Shown here: one piece after another, positions 36,781 to 46,519 of the stretch | Layout: each line of letters opens with the position of its first letter | Numbering within the stretch: position 1 is the stretch's first letter | Assembly: GCF_000732485.2 (NCBI RefSeq) | Contig: NZ_JAQV02000002.1 | Coordinates: 1 to 64,000, forward strand | Source: Bacillus sp. SJS | GTDB taxonomy: Bacteria; Bacillota; Bacilli; Bacillales; Bacillaceae | Length of the DNA stretch: 64,000 nucleotides | Direction: 5' to 3' | Program-made: the position numbers and the translations under genes | The notes under the pieces: generated by a model | The model's input: the letters and a program-made list of their open reading frames with translations, nothing else | What the model was told of the DNA's origin: nothing | Databases searched by the model: none

Positions 36781-39576
36781 TTAATTCAGCCAATCAGCAG
36801 CAAGATGGGAAAGCTCTGCCATTGGTTTATAATGAACCTCAAGATCAGGAATTGCACTCAGAAAGTATTTCCCGTAGCGGGAAGAAACAATCCGGCGGTC
36901 CAGCACTATTAATAGGCCTTTGTCATCCTGGGTGCGAATCAGCCTGCCGAAGCCCTGTTTGTATTTGATAATGGCCTCAGGCAAAGAGTAATCGTAAAAA
37001 GCGTTTTTTCCTTCACTCTCCAGTTTCCTCGCCTTGGCTGATACTACCGGCTGATCTGGCGGATCAAAAGGCAGTCTGACCATTATAATGGCTTTTAGCT
37101 CCTCACCTGGAAAATCAATTCCTTCCCAGAAGCTATTTGTTCCAAGCAAGATCCCCTTATCAGCCTGTCTGAACGATTTAATCAGCTTAACCTTGCTGCC
37201 TGCACCGACTCCCTGTCCTAAAATGGTGTAGCCGGTCATTTCCTCAACTGATTTTAAATGACTGTACGTATTTTTCAGCATGTCATATGAAGTAAATAAC
37301 ACAAGTATTTTCCCATTAACACCGGGTGCAAATGCTGAAATGGCAGAAGCTACAGCATTTGTATAATTCTCTTGTGAAACATCTCTAATACCGGGAATAT
37401 CTGACGGGACCAGCAGCTTTGCCTGTTTTCTGTAATTGAACGAGGAAGGAAGCATCAGCTGTTTCGGATAAAAATCCTCCAAACCCATCTGCCTGATCGC
37501 ATGCTTGAAGGAGCCATTGACTGACAGTGTGCCGGATACAAGAATGATCGAACGTTTCTTTTCAAAAAGAGCATTGGCAAGCTGATCGGATAGATCAACA
37601 GGCCTGCTGCACAGAATGGCTGCATTTTTTGCTCCCTTTGCTTCTGCCTCAATCCAAAAGGCTGCATCATTGCTGCCGTTTGAAAAAAGATGGCTTATGG
37701 CTTCGCTTGCATATTTAAACCGTTCCGCAAAGGAGAAGTATTCATTCATTTTAGCTTGAGTTTTAAGCGGAAGACTTGCCGATTTTAAAAGCTGCTGCTG
37801 CTTTTTCATAATGGACAGCAAATCGTGCATGTAAAATCTGATTCGGTCAGCAAGCTCTTCGATGGACAGCCAGTATGGATTTTGATCTGTGTCCTCTGCA
37901 ACGGAAAAAGAAATTCTGTTGCCTGAGCCGTTTTTCTTTTTTAGCACATACGCATGAAGGTTTGTAAAAAAGTCATTCAGCTCATCCGCGAACTCCTTCA
38001 AGAGAACATCCATTTCCAGGCAATAATCATACCCAATTTCACTTTCTTGCTCAAACCAGTCAGCTACAGAGGCCAGCAGATCACGGGAATATAAATGGCC
38101 GATACGCTGCAGCCATGAGTGCATCGTTACATATTCAAGCCTGAATCCCCATTGATCACCCGCAATCCGCTCGAGATGATGGGCTTCATCAATCAGTAGT
38201 TCTTCAAATTCAGGAAGCTGTTTCCTTTCGGCTGCGGCATCATTCAAAAGAAGGGCATGGTTGACGATGATGACTGTGCTATGCTCAGCCTTTTTCCTGG
38301 CAAGATGGTAAAAAGAACGTTCCCGGTAAGGATTTTTAGGGTGGCTGGACAAGTTATCGTGATGAATCCTCATCCACAAGTGCTTTCCGCCTGATGGGAG
38401 ATTCAATTCATCCGCATCTCCGGTCTGTGTTTGGAGCAGCCAGATTAATATCTGGGCTTTAGCGAGATTAGAGTCATAATTATCATCAGTCTCCATTAGA
38501 GAAAGTTCAAATTTGTGCGGACATAGGTAATGGGATTCACCTTTCAAAATGGCTGCAGAAACAGGACGGCCAAGAATCCTGCACGCAAGTTTGACGTCCC
38601 GGTCGATAAGCTGATTTTGCAAGGTGTTCGTATGCGTGCTATAAACAATCCTCGTTCCATTTTCTAACGCATACTTCATAGCCGGCACGAGGAGGCCAAG
38701 TGATTTACCGCTCCCTGCAGGTGCTTCCGCAACCATATGCTCGCTATTGGAGAGTGCTTCGTAAATCCCGGTCATCAGTATTTGCTGCTGAGGTCTCTCT
38801 TCATAAGAAGGCAGTTCGGTTTGCATGCAGTGCAAAAGCTCAGGGAAATCAGGAATCTCACTTTTTTGCAGACTCTCCTTGGTATAAGCCTTCGTGAATA
38901 CATCGGAAAATGCGAGCGTGCCGTACAATTCAACTTCCTGACTTCCCTCCTGGTAAGGAGAGTCCTCCCCCTCCTCAATCAAATCATCGAGAATTTCATG
39001 CAAATCACTGATAAACACATCGGAAAGCTTTCTTAAGCTTTTTAAAGTCGTGACGGGCAGGGTCTTTAATTTTTGTAAAATGATTTCAAAAATACGGGCG
39101 GTAACTTCAGCATCGCTGTCTGCCTGATGCGGACGGTCATGCTGAATGTCGAGTTCTCTGCAAAGCTCTGATAATTTGTAGCTTTCGAATGAAGGAAAAA
39201 CCATTCTCGATAGCTCAACCGTATCCATTAGCCCGCCGATAAACCGGGGATACCCTGCCTGCTGAAGCTCTGCCTGTACGAATGACAAATCGAAATGTAC
39301 ATTATGGGCAACAAAAAAAGCCCCATCAAGCATTCGGTATACCCTCTCTGATATCTCAGAAAACACGGGGGCGTCTTCCACCATTTCATCATTTATGCCA
39401 GTTAACGATTCTATAAAGGCAGGGATGGGCTGAAGCGGATTTACATAACTCATAAAGCGGTCTGTAATTTCTCCGTTTTCATAAACCACTGCTGCAAATT
39501 GTATAATTTTCTCTCCTTTTTTAGGAGAGTTTCCTGTAGTTTCAACATCTAAAACGACGTAACGCCGATGCTCCAT
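36781..39576 (-). CDS. dinG: DinG with N-terminal DEDDh exonuclease and DinG helicase-like domain
   Basis: A 931-residue fusion. Residues 1-170 are a PolC-epsilon-type 3'-5' exonuclease with VLDVETTG, AHNVHFDLSF and HQADSDAE. The rest is an XPD-like ATPase with Walker A EAPAGSGKSLGLL, LLIDEAHHLERIAGD and a final KQGFGRLIR. Unlike YpvA at 13174-15111 it lacks the cysteine cluster for an iron-sulphur centre. In S. aureus the same architecture is reported as a nuclease rather than a helicase. The ATG at 39576 has GAGGTG upstream; a GTG three codons earlier overlaps it. Confidence 0.92.
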   Translation of the reverse strand: MEHRRYVVLDVETTGNSPKKGEKIIQFAAVVYENGEITDRFMSYVNPLQPIPAFIESLTGINDEMVEDAPVFSEISERVYRMLDGAFFVAHNVHFDLSFVQAELQQAGYPRFIGGLMDTVELSRMVFPSFESYKLSELCRELDIQHDRPHQADSDAEVTARIFEIILQKLKTLPVTTLKSLRKLSDVFISDLHEILDDLIEEGEDSPYQEGSQEVELYGTLAFSDVFTKAYTKESLQKSEIPDFPELLHCMQTELPSYEERPQQQILMTGIYEALSNSEHMVAEAPAGSGKSLGLLVPAMKYALENGTRIVYSTHTNTLQNQLIDRDVKLACRILGRPVSAAILKGESHYLCPHKFELSLMETDDNYDSNLAKAQILIWLLQTQTGDADELNLPSGGKHLWMRIHHDNLSSHPKNPYRERSFYHLARKKAEHSTVIIVNHALLLNDAAAERKQLPEFEELLIDEAHHLERIAGDQWGFRLEYVTMHSWLQRIGHLYSRDLLASVADWFEQESEIGYDYCLEMDVLLKEFADELNDFFTNLHAYVLKKKNGSGNRISFSVAEDTDQNPYWLSIEELADRIRFYMHDLLSIMKKQQQLLKSASLPLKTQAKMNEYFSFAERFKYASEAISHLFSNGSNDAAFWIEAEAKGAKNAAILCSRPVDLSDQLANALFEKKRSIILVSGTLSVNGSFKHAIRQMGLEDFYPKQLMLPSSFNYRKQAKLLVPSDIPGIRDVSQENYTNAVASAISAFAPGVNGKILVLFTSYDMLKNTYSHLKSVEEMTGYTILGQGVGAGSKVKLIKSFRQADKGILLGTNSFWEGIDFPGEELKAIIMVRLPFDPPDQPVVSAKARKLESEGKNAFYDYSLPEAIIKYKQGFGRLIRTQDDKGLLIVLDRRIVSSRYGKYFLSAIPDLEVHYKPMAELSHLAADWLN

Positions 39577-39649
39577 TATTGACACCTCAATCAGCTTGCA
39601 TTCCAGTACATTGTATCATTAACCGCACGAAAACGCTCAAGTACAAGGC

Positions 39650-39683
39650 GAAAGAAAAAGGCCGGCTTAACACCGGCCGGCCT
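39650..39683 (-). terminator. terminator after panD
   Basis: Eight-base AGGCCGGC / GCCGGCCT stem followed on the minus strand by TTTTTCTTT; it separates panBCD from dinG. Confidence 0.88.
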
Positions 39684-39704
39684 GATGCACAAGCATAATT
39701 TCAT

Positions 39705-40091
39705 TTACATGCGAATGGTGGATGCAGGCTCTGTTCCCAGCATTTCAACGATGCGGTTATTCTCATCCATAATGGCTACTTTAGGCGTATGCATAGGAAT
39801 ATTTTCTTCCGCAATCATCGCATAGGAGATAATAATAACGACATCCCCTTCCTGAACAAGCCTTGCTGCTGCTCCATTCAGGCAAACGACTCCGGTATCT
39901 CTCGGACCCGGGATGATATATGTTTCAAAGCGGGCTCCATTATTATTATTTACAATTTGCACTTTTTCATTAGCGGTCATTCCAACCGCATCCAGCAAAT
40001 CTTCATCAATCGTAATGCTTCCCACGTAATTCAGGTTGGCTTCTGTAACACGGGCACGATGTATTTTGGCATTCATCATGGTGCGGAACAT
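39705..40091 (-). CDS. panD: aspartate 1-decarboxylase precursor
   Basis: A 128-residue pyruvoyl enzyme that makes beta-alanine for pantothenate. The self-cleavage site Gly24-Ser25 lies in [12 protein letters not shown], and [11 protein letters not shown] and [10 protein letters not shown] are family blocks. It is the last gene of panBCD, 24 bases after panC. Confidence 0.96.
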   Translation of the reverse strand: MFRTMMNAKIHRARVTEANLNYVGSITIDEDLLDAVGMTANEKVQIVNNNNGARFETYIIPGPRDTGVVCLNGAAARLVQEGDVVIIISYAMIAEENIPMHTPKVAIMDENNRIVEMLGTEPASTIRM

Positions 40092-40115
40092 ATAATAATC
40101 TCCTCCGAATGGTTA

Positions 40116-40973
40116 TTATTTTTCACTGCGGGTCCAAATCAGGTTATCAATTAGTCTTGCCCCGGAAAACTTAACAGCTGCTGCCGCTATCATTTCCCTG
40201 CTTTGATCTATAGCCGGAATCAGCTCTGGATATTGCAGGACTTCGATGTAGTCGATTTCTGCACCCTTTATATCTTGTAAAGAGGCTGAAATGTATGCTC
40301 TGATTTTCTCCGCACTTGGATGATCCTTCTCGGAGAATAAGCGGCCGGCCTGCAGGCTTTTATAAATTTTGGGTGCTTCCAATCGCTCCTCTGCCGTCAG
40401 GAAAACATTTCTGGAACTCTTTGCAAGTCCGTCTTCTTCCCTTACCGTTTCAACCGGGATGATTTCCAGCGGAAAGAAAAATTCATCGACAAGGCCTTTA
40501 ATAACAGCCACCTGCTGGGCATCTTTTTTTCCAAAATATGCTTTGTCAGGCTGCATGATGTGAAATAGCTTCGTTAATACCGTTACAACCCCATCAAAAT
40601 GTCCGGGTCTTGACCTGCCGCAAAGTACGTCCGTCCTGGCTGCAGCTTTCATTGTAACAAATGGTGCAGGTCCGTACATTTCTGCAGGATCCGGGGCAAA
40701 CACAAGATCGGCTCCGGCCATACGGGCCAATTCCAAATCTCTATCCAGATCTCTTGGATACGATTCAAAATCTTCATTCGGTCCGAATTGTGTTGGATTA
40801 ACAAATATGCTGACAGCCACCTTGGCATTATCCGCTCTGGCTGTTTTAATCAGTTCAAGATGTCCTTCATGCAAAAATCCCATCGTTGGCACAAAGCCAA
40901 GTGAACCGCCGGCCTCTGCTTTCCAGGATGATATGATTTCTTTTGCTTCTTTCACTTTAGTTTTGACAATCAT
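40116..40973 (-). CDS. panC: pantothenate synthetase
   Basis: A 285-residue ligase joining pantoate and beta-alanine with ATP. The HIGH-type motif is [26 protein letters not shown] follows, and the KMSKS-like LAKSSRN occurs later. It overlaps panB by 4 bases, so the two are coupled. Confidence 0.96.
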   Translation of the reverse strand: MIVKTKVKEAKEIISSWKAEAGGSLGFVPTMGFLHEGHLELIKTARADNAKVAVSIFVNPTQFGPNEDFESYPRDLDRDLELARMAGADLVFAPDPAEMYGPAPFVTMKAAARTDVLCGRSRPGHFDGVVTVLTKLFHIMQPDKAYFGKKDAQQVAVIKGLVDEFFFPLEIIPVETVREEDGLAKSSRNVFLTAEERLEAPKIYKSLQAGRLFSEKDHPSAEKIRAYISASLQDIKGAEIDYIEVLQYPELIPAIDQSREMIAAAAVKFSGARLIDNLIWTRSEK

Positions 40974-41809
40974 TTTGAAACGCCTCCGTAAAGACCATCG
41001 AGTACATCCTCATTCATAGTAAATGTGTGCTCCTCTGAAGGGAATGTGCGGCCCTTTACATCCGATACATATTGAGTGACTGCCTGCTGCATTTCTTCAT
41101 CAGCGCGTCCATACTGTTTTACAAACTTCGGAACGCGCTCCACACCGTATCCTGTTACATCGTGATAAACGAGTACTTGACCGGCAGTTTCAGCTCCCGC
41201 TCCAATTCCGATGACCGGAATGGAAAGCTCCTGCTGGATGAGCGCGGCAAGCTGGCGCGGCACACATTCAAGCACGAGCGCGATGGCCCCTGCCTGCTGG
41301 CATTGCAAGGCATCTTCTAGTAATTTTGCTGCAGCTTCCGCCGTTTTGCCTTGAACTTTATATCCTCCCAGGACACCTACTGATTGGGGGGTCAGGCCTA
41401 GATGGGCTACAACAGGTATTCCGCCTTTTGTTAGAGCCTGAATCAAACCGGCCACTTCATCTGCCCCTTCAAGTTTGACAGCATCACTGCCAGCTTTCTG
41501 CATGAGTGCTGCGGCATTACGAAGGGTATCTTCTTTAGATATATGGTAGCTCATAAAAGGCATATCCGTTACAACAAAGGTGTCAGGAGCACCCCTTTTA
41601 ACAGCTTTTGTATGATGAATCATGTCTTCCATCGTAACAGGAATGGTTGAATCGTACCCAAGCACGACCATTCCAAGCGAGTCACCGACAAGGATCATAT
41701 CCGCTCCTGCTTTTTCCGCTTGTTTAGCAGAAGGATAATCATAGGCGGTAATCATAGCAATTGCTTCGCCCGTTTCTTTCATTTTTTGAAAATCTGCTCT
41801 GCTTTTCAT
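40970..41809 (-). CDS. panB: ketopantoate hydroxymethyltransferase
   Basis: A 279-residue TIM-barrel enzyme that transfers a hydroxymethyl group from methylene-tetrahydrofolate to ketoisovalerate. It shows [29 protein letters not shown] with the metal-binding Asp, and [19 protein letters not shown]. Two ATGs stand in a row after GGAGGGAA; the second is better spaced. It is the first gene of panBCD and is preceded by a leader RNA with its own terminator. Confidence 0.95.
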   Translation of the reverse strand: MKSRADFQKMKETGEAIAMITAYDYPSAKQAEKAGADMILVGDSLGMVVLGYDSTIPVTMEDMIHHTKAVKRGAPDTFVVTDMPFMSYHISKEDTLRNAAALMQKAGSDAVKLEGADEVAGLIQALTKGGIPVVAHLGLTPQSVGVLGGYKVQGKTAEAAAKLLEDALQCQQAGAIALVLECVPRQLAALIQQELSIPVIGIGAGAETAGQVLVYHDVTGYGVERVPKFVKQYGRADEEMQQAVTQYVSDVKGRTFPSEEHTFTMNEDVLDGLYGGVSK

Positions 41810-41812
41810 CAT

Positions 41813-42060
41813 TTCCCTCCTCTTTTTTCCCCGTATCTGCAGGAATCCACTCCCTGCTGAAGGGGTTTTACCTATAGAGGAACAAAGGGATCCAAAACAT
41901 AAAAATTCCTTCTTCTATAAATGAGAAGAAGGAATGGACAATAACAAATTCGCTGGATCATTCCTCTGTCCCAGTCCTTCGGATCAAGGCAGACTAAATT
42001 ATCGTAATCAAAATGGTTTGCTGGTTTTGCGGTGCAGTTCCCTGAAAACGGATACTACCC
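41813..42060 (-). promoter_or_regulatory. panBCD leader RNA, candidate 'pan' motif element with attenuator
   Basis: From the promoter at 42067-42094 a leader of about 250 bases runs to panB. Its first half contains two related segments, ATCCG..TCAGGGAACTG near 42052-42030 and ATCCG..ACTGGGACAG near 41983-41966, each able to form a bulged hairpin. A strong terminator hairpin then precedes the panB ribosome site by about 75 bases. Conserved bulged-hairpin 'pan' motif RNAs, often in tandem, are known upstream of panB in Bacillota; I cannot align to that model here. A plain birA terminator plus an unstructured leader is the alternative. Confidence 0.5.
41901..41935 (-). terminator. terminator inside the panB leader
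   Basis: Perfect 12-bp stem ATTCCTTCTTCT / AGAAGAAGGAAT followed on the minus strand by TTTTTATGTTTT. It lies after the panB promoter, so it can act as an attenuator. Confidence 0.85.
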
Positions 42061-42066
42061 GAGTTA

Positions 42067-42094
42067 AGTATATCAAAACGCCATAATTTATCAA
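42067..42094 (-). promoter_or_regulatory. sigma-A promoter of panBCD
   Basis: Minus strand TTGATA (42094-42089), 16 bases, TATACT (42072-42067), just after the birA stop codon. Confidence 0.75.
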
Positions 42095-42105
42095 TTTATT
42101 TCACT

Positions 42106-43095
42106 CTAGGATAATTCAATATCTGCAGAATATATTTTTTCAACCGTACCATCTGCGGTTTGAAGCAGGAGGACCCCTTCATCATTAATGCCAAGCGCCT
42201 TTCCATAAATGGTTCCCTGCAGGGTTCTTGCTTTTATCTCACGCCCCAGACTAACCGCATACGATTCCCAAAGCAGCTTGACCGGACGAAAGCCGGCAGA
42301 CAGATAAGCTGTATAAAGCTGCTCAAGATTATACAGGATGGCTTGAATAAGCGAGGTTCTGGATATGTCATTCCCCGCTTCGAGTTTTAAAGAAGTAGCA
42401 ATGGTTTTCAGCGCATCGGGAAAATCCCTTGCCTCCTGATTCACATTAATCCCCATTCCAATGATGACAGAATGAACAGAATCTGCTTCAGCCTGCAGCT
42501 CTGTTAGGATCCCTACAGCTTTCTTTCCATTGATTAAAATATCATTTGGCCATTTTATAGAAGGCAGAATTCCAGTTGTTTCTTCTATGGCCTGTACGAT
42601 GGCTACAGCTGTTAAAAGTGTAAGCTGAGGGGTCTGGCTGAGCGGAATTTTAGGTTTTAGGATACAGCTCATCCAAATCCCTGTATTTACAGGGGAGTGC
42701 CATACCCTGGAAAGCCTGCCGCGTCCCTCTGTCTGCTCATCAGCAATGACGATGGTCCCCTCAGAAGCACCCTCACCCGCAAGCTGGTGTGCGATTTTCT
42801 GTGTAGAGGGGACCGATTTCTCGTAATGTACGGCTTGTCCCATAAATGAGGTGCTCAGTGAGGACTGTATTTCTGCTGCGCTCAATGCTTCCGGCTTTTT
42901 AATCAGACGGTATCCCATTCTTCTGACCGCTTCCACTTCATAGCCTTCTTTTCGCAGTGTTTCGATATGCTTCCAAACAGCTGTCCTGGAACATCCAAGT
43001 ACTTCACTGATTTTTTGCCCTGAAACGAACTCTTGATCCGACTCGGCAAATGCCTCCAATAGCCTTAGCTTTACATTCCTTTTTGATTGCTCCAA
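42106..43095 (-). CDS. birA: biotin-protein ligase and biotin operon repressor
   Basis: About 329 residues. An N-terminal winged helix (SGQKISEVLGCSRTAVWKHIETLRKEGYEVEAV) binds DNA, and the catalytic domain shows EGRGRLSRVWHS for biotinyl-AMP binding and IKWPNDI. As a class II ligase it both biotinylates carboxylase subunits and represses biotin genes. I place the start at TTG 43095, which has GAGGTGG 8 bases upstream; a GTG at 43107 is the alternative. It overlaps cca by about 25 bases. Confidence 0.93.
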   Translation of the reverse strand: MEQSKRNVKLRLLEAFAESDQEFVSGQKISEVLGCSRTAVWKHIETLRKEGYEVEAVRRMGYRLIKKPEALSAAEIQSSLSTSFMGQAVHYEKSVPSTQKIAHQLAGEGASEGTIVIADEQTEGRGRLSRVWHSPVNTGIWMSCILKPKIPLSQTPQLTLLTAVAIVQAIEETTGILPSIKWPNDILINGKKAVGILTELQAEADSVHSVIIGMGINVNQEARDFPDALKTIATSLKLEAGNDISRTSLIQAILYNLEQLYTAYLSAGFRPVKLLWESYAVSLGREIKARTLQGTIYGKALGINDEGVLLLQTADGTVEKIYSADIELS

Positions 43096-44276
43096 CGGAG
43101 AAACCACCTCTCAATCTCGTTTCTGGAGTTGTGAAGCCGTCCTTCAAGCACTTCCAGTTCAATTGCGTGCAGCGCATCTGCTACCCATGGTCCCGGCTCA
43201 TTGCCTGCTATCTGCAAAAGCTCATTCCCATTTATATGTAAATCCGCTCTGGAGTGGATCGTCAGCCGGCTGTAATCAGCTGCCGCCTTTTCAGCACCTG
43301 TTTTCTGGATCCAATCCGGCTGGGATTCACAGATTGCCTCAGTAAGACAGACTGTTTCTGCACCCGCTTCATACAGCATCAAATTTGTCCACTGGTTTTT
43401 CAGCCTCTTACGAAGAAATAAATAAACAGAATGGATCTTGTCCATTCTTTTAACAGGCATCTTCCATTGCTTTAGAAATTCTTTCGGCTGCTCCACCTCA
43501 AGGTCAAAAAGAAGGAGTGCCCACCTTTCCGGCAGTCCAAGTGCAGGTGGAAGCGTCCTGGCTATGAACGTTTCCCAGCCGTGAATTCCTTTCCCTAATC
43601 CTGGCATAAATTCAATTAACCCGCTGCTTTCAAGCAAATCTAAAGCGGCGGAAGCAGCCTTTCCTTTAAGGAGCTTATCAAACTCTATTAATTTCCGCTC
43701 GACTGAAATATGTTTCATCAAACTTGCCAGACGGTTTATTGCCTCCAGCGAATCCGGGGTGATGGCAAAGTCTAGCTGGCTTGAAAAGCGCAGTGCTCTT
43801 AGCATCCTGAGCGCATCTTCCGTATACCTATCTTCAGGATTTCCAACCGTTTCTATTTTCTTATCCCGAATGGCATCCTCCCCGTTGAAATAATCATGAA
43901 GATTTCCGTCTTTATCCATAGCCATCGCATTCATCGTGAAATCTCTTCGTTTTAGATCCTCTTTTAGCGAAGTAACGAATTGAACTGTCTCCGGCCTGCG
44001 AAAATTCTCATAGTCTGATTCTGTACGAAATGTCGTAACTTCATAAGGCTCCCCTTCATGGAGCACAATAATGGTTCCATGGGCAGCCCCGACATCTGCC
44101 GTTTTAGAAAAAATCTCCTGCACTTTTCCCGGTGCTGCAGAAGTAGCGATATCCACATCATGAATGTCCCTGCCAAGCAAAAGGTCCCGTACTGAACCCC
44201 CTACAAAATAAGCCTCATACCCTTCTTTTTCAAGTGCGTGAATAATCGGCAGCGCATCTAGAAATTCCTTTTTCAT
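43071..44276 (-). CDS. cca: CCA-adding tRNA nucleotidyltransferase
   Basis: A 401-residue class II nucleotidyltransferase that adds CCA to tRNA 3' ends. The N-terminal GGSVRDLLLGRDIHDVDIATS contains the catalytic DxD; FRTESDYENFRRP and RRDFTMNAMAM follow, then EDALRMLRALRF. The start ATG has AAGGGGA upstream and begins 4 bases after the end of bshA, within the dapB operon. Confidence 0.95.
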   Translation of the reverse strand: MKKEFLDALPIIHALEKEGYEAYFVGGSVRDLLLGRDIHDVDIATSAAPGKVQEIFSKTADVGAAHGTIIVLHEGEPYEVTTFRTESDYENFRRPETVQFVTSLKEDLKRRDFTMNAMAMDKDGNLHDYFNGEDAIRDKKIETVGNPEDRYTEDALRMLRALRFSSQLDFAITPDSLEAINRLASLMKHISVERKLIEFDKLLKGKAASAALDLLESSGLIEFMPGLGKGIHGWETFIARTLPPALGLPERWALLLFDLEVEQPKEFLKQWKMPVKRMDKIHSVYLFLRKRLKNQWTNLMLYEAGAETVCLTEAICESQPDWIQKTGAEKAAADYSRLTIHSRADLHINGNELLQIAGNEPGPWVADALHAIELEVLEGRLHNSRNEIERWFLRWSNQKGM

Positions 44277-44280
44277 CGGT

Positions 44281-45417
44281 TCAATCCCCTTGAAGCAATC
44301 CGTAATAAATATCCTCATATTGCTCCACAATCTGATCGGTTTTAAAATTTTCCCTTGCCGCTGTCATAGCCTGCTCTGAAAACCTGCTGTGCAAATCCTG
44401 GCTGCTAAGTAAGGCGACTGCTTTTTCTGCTGCCTTTTCAATGTCCCCAACCTCAACAATGAATCCATTCTCCCCATCGGAAATAACCTCCGGAATTCCC
44501 CCGATGTTCGTTCCGATACATGGAACCCCGCACGCCATCGCTTCTAAAAGAACCAATCCAAAGCTTTCTTTCTCAGACATAAGCAGTTTAATATCGCTGA
44601 TTGAGTAAAGCTCATCCAAATTCTCCTGTTTTCCTAAAAACAGAACCTTTTCCCTCAAGCCCATTGAGTGGACCAGTTCACAGACACTTGACATTTCCGG
44701 TCCGTCTCCTACAAGCAGCAGCTTCGAAGAAACTTGATCTGCAATGAGGGCAAAGGTTTTAACTATATCTTTCACACGTTTAACCTGTCTGAAATTCGAT
44801 ACATGGATGATGACACGCTCATGATCTTTTATTTTGTAATCACCCTTTAAATGAGCAGCATCTTTTTTGTAATAAACCCTGTCATCAATAAAATTGTAAA
44901 CGGTTTCGATATGCTGCTTGGGAGCAATCAGGTCATATGTTTGCTGGACGAGTGCGTTTGAAACAGCTGTTACCCGGTCAGATGCTTCAATCCCGAAACG
45001 GATCAGCTGGGCCATGGACGGGTCCGACCCAAGTACGGTAATGTCCGTGCCATGAAGAGTGGTTACAATTTTCAGATGATCGCCTGTCATCTGCTTTGCC
45101 AAAAAAGCACATATCGCGTGAGGGATTGCATAATGAACATGCAGGATATCCAGCTTTTCCCTTTCGGCAACCTCTGCCATTTTGCTTGAAAGAGCAAGAT
45201 CATATGGAGGATTTTTAAAAACAGAATACTGATTGACTTCTACTCCGTGAAAGTAAATGTTGCTGTACACTTTATTCAATCTAAATGGAATGCTTGACGT
45301 TATGAAGTGTATCTCATGGCCTTTTTCAGCCAAAAGCTTCCCTAGTTCTGTTGCCACAACTCCTGAACCCCCGACAGATGGGTAACAGGTAATGCCGATT
45401 TTAAGTTTATTTTTCAT
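44281..45417 (-). CDS. bshA: BshA, N-acetyl-alpha-D-glucosaminyl L-malate synthase
   Basis: A 378-residue GT4 glycosyltransferase for the first step of bacillithiol synthesis, joining UDP-GlcNAc and malate. [19 protein letters not shown] is the glycine-rich N-terminal loop, and [18 protein letters not shown] contains the family's E-x7-E. Its start overlaps bshB1 by 4 bases; the two act consecutively in one pathway. Confidence 0.95.
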   Translation of the reverse strand: MKNKLKIGITCYPSVGGSGVVATELGKLLAEKGHEIHFITSSIPFRLNKVYSNIYFHGVEVNQYSVFKNPPYDLALSSKMAEVAEREKLDILHVHYAIPHAICAFLAKQMTGDHLKIVTTLHGTDITVLGSDPSMAQLIRFGIEASDRVTAVSNALVQQTYDLIAPKQHIETVYNFIDDRVYYKKDAAHLKGDYKIKDHERVIIHVSNFRQVKRVKDIVKTFALIADQVSSKLLLVGDGPEMSSVCELVHSMGLREKVLFLGKQENLDELYSISDIKLLMSEKESFGLVLLEAMACGVPCIGTNIGGIPEVISDGENGFIVEVGDIEKAAEKAVALLSSQDLHSRFSEQAMTAARENFKTDQIVEQYEDIYYGLLQGD

Positions 45418-46094
45418 TTATGTTCACCTGGCAATTCATTCAATTCGATTGGTTTCGGACTTTTAAAACCTTCCGCAAAGGCCAGTCCTGCAGCCTTTCC
45501 TGCAAGCTGCTCTCTTGTAAATGCGAGATCTATGTATGCATGATTCATGCAGCTGTGATAGGCTCTTAAACTTTCTTCTTTTCTGCTGATTGTGCCTGAA
45601 ATATCGAGAATCATATCCGGTTTTTGGAAAGGAGCGGTAATATATTGATAAACATGGTGTACAGAATGAGCAGGCAAGCGGAAGCTGTCTTCGTATTTAT
45701 GAATTCCCGCTGAATAAACTGCTTCTTTTACAAGGTTTGCGCAGCTTTCAAAATCTGGATGATCCGGATTATCCGCAGGGCAATATACTACCTCCGGCCT
45801 GTATTTTCTAATAACGGAAATGAGCCGGTCCAGGTAGGAGGCGGCAACAAACAATCCGCGGTCAGGGAGATCCAGAAAGATCCTCTTATTCACCCCGAGC
45901 ACCTCGGATGCAGCAGTCGCTTCTTTCTTCCGTACCGCCACAGTTCCTTCTGAGGAAAGCTCTGCTTCCGTTAAATCACAAATACCGGTTCTTATCTGTT
46001 TGTCAGCATATCTCGCAAGCGTTCCGCCCATCCCGTACTCAACATCTCCAGGATGAGCGCCAAATGCCAGAATATCTAATTTCTCAAGACTCAT
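45414..46094 (-). CDS. bshB1: BshB1, bacillithiol deacetylase (PIG-L family) with altered metal-site motif
   Basis: A 226-residue PIG-L/LmbE-family protein in the usual place between mgsA and bshA. It should deacetylate GlcNAc-malate. The family motif AH-x-DD-x-E here reads AHPGDVE (His14, Gly16, Asp17): the first Asp, which is the catalytic base in studied PIG-L deacetylases, is glycine. The other metal-side segment HPDFESC is present. The frame is intact. The activity of this copy is therefore in doubt, and a second deacetylase may exist elsewhere. Confidence 0.88.
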   Translation of the reverse strand: MSLEKLDILAFGAHPGDVEYGMGGTLARYADKQIRTGICDLTEAELSSEGTVAVRKKEATAASEVLGVNKRIFLDLPDRGLFVAASYLDRLISVIRKYRPEVVYCPADNPDHPDFESCANLVKEAVYSAGIHKYEDSFRLPAHSVHHVYQYITAPFQKPDMILDISGTISRKEESLRAYHSCMNHAYIDLAFTREQLAGKAAGLAFAEGFKSPKPIELNELPGEHK

Positions 46095-46506
46095 CTAACT
46101 CTCCTTCTCGCTGATGAATAACCTTTCTCCACGTCAGGTCTCCCCTATTCAGACCGTGAATTAAAATTTCTGCCGTTCCCATGTTGGTTGCGAGCGGGAT
46201 GGCGTAAACGTCGCATAACCGGATAAGAGCGGAAACGTCCGGTTCATGCGGCTGTGCAGTTAAGGGATCCCGGAAGAAGATGACAATATCCATTTCATTT
46301 CTTGCAATCATCGCTCCGATTTCCTGATCCCCTCCCAGCGGGCCGGACTGGCATCTTGTAATGGATAAACCAGTCGCTTCCATGATGCGCAAGCCAGTCG
46401 TTCCGGTAGCAAACAGCTCATGTTCTTCTAAAATACTTTTATAGGCGGTAGAAAATTGAACCATATCATTCTTCTTTTTATCATGGGCAATCAGTGCAAG
46501 TTTCAT
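46084..46506 (-). CDS. mgsA: methylglyoxal synthase
   Basis: A 140-residue enzyme converting dihydroxyacetone phosphate to methylglyoxal. [22 protein letters not shown] and the catalytic Asp60 in [14 protein letters not shown] are visible, plus [14 protein letters not shown]. It overlaps bshB1 by 11 bases and lies 13 bases after dapB. Bacillithiol helps remove methylglyoxal, which makes this neighbourhood meaningful. Confidence 0.96.
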   Translation of the reverse strand: MKLALIAHDKKKNDMVQFSTAYKSILEEHELFATGTTGLRIMEATGLSITRCQSGPLGGDQEIGAMIARNEMDIVIFFRDPLTAQPHEPDVSALIRLCDVYAIPLATNMGTAEILIHGLNRGDLTWRKVIHQREGELDES

Positions 46507-46519
46507 CAGCTATCCCTCA

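Noticed and set aside
41940-42060. T-box leader upstream of panB
   Set aside because: A segment GGGAACTGCACCGC loosely recalls the T-box sequence, but there is no specifier stem, no AG bulge pattern, and panB is not a usual T-box target.
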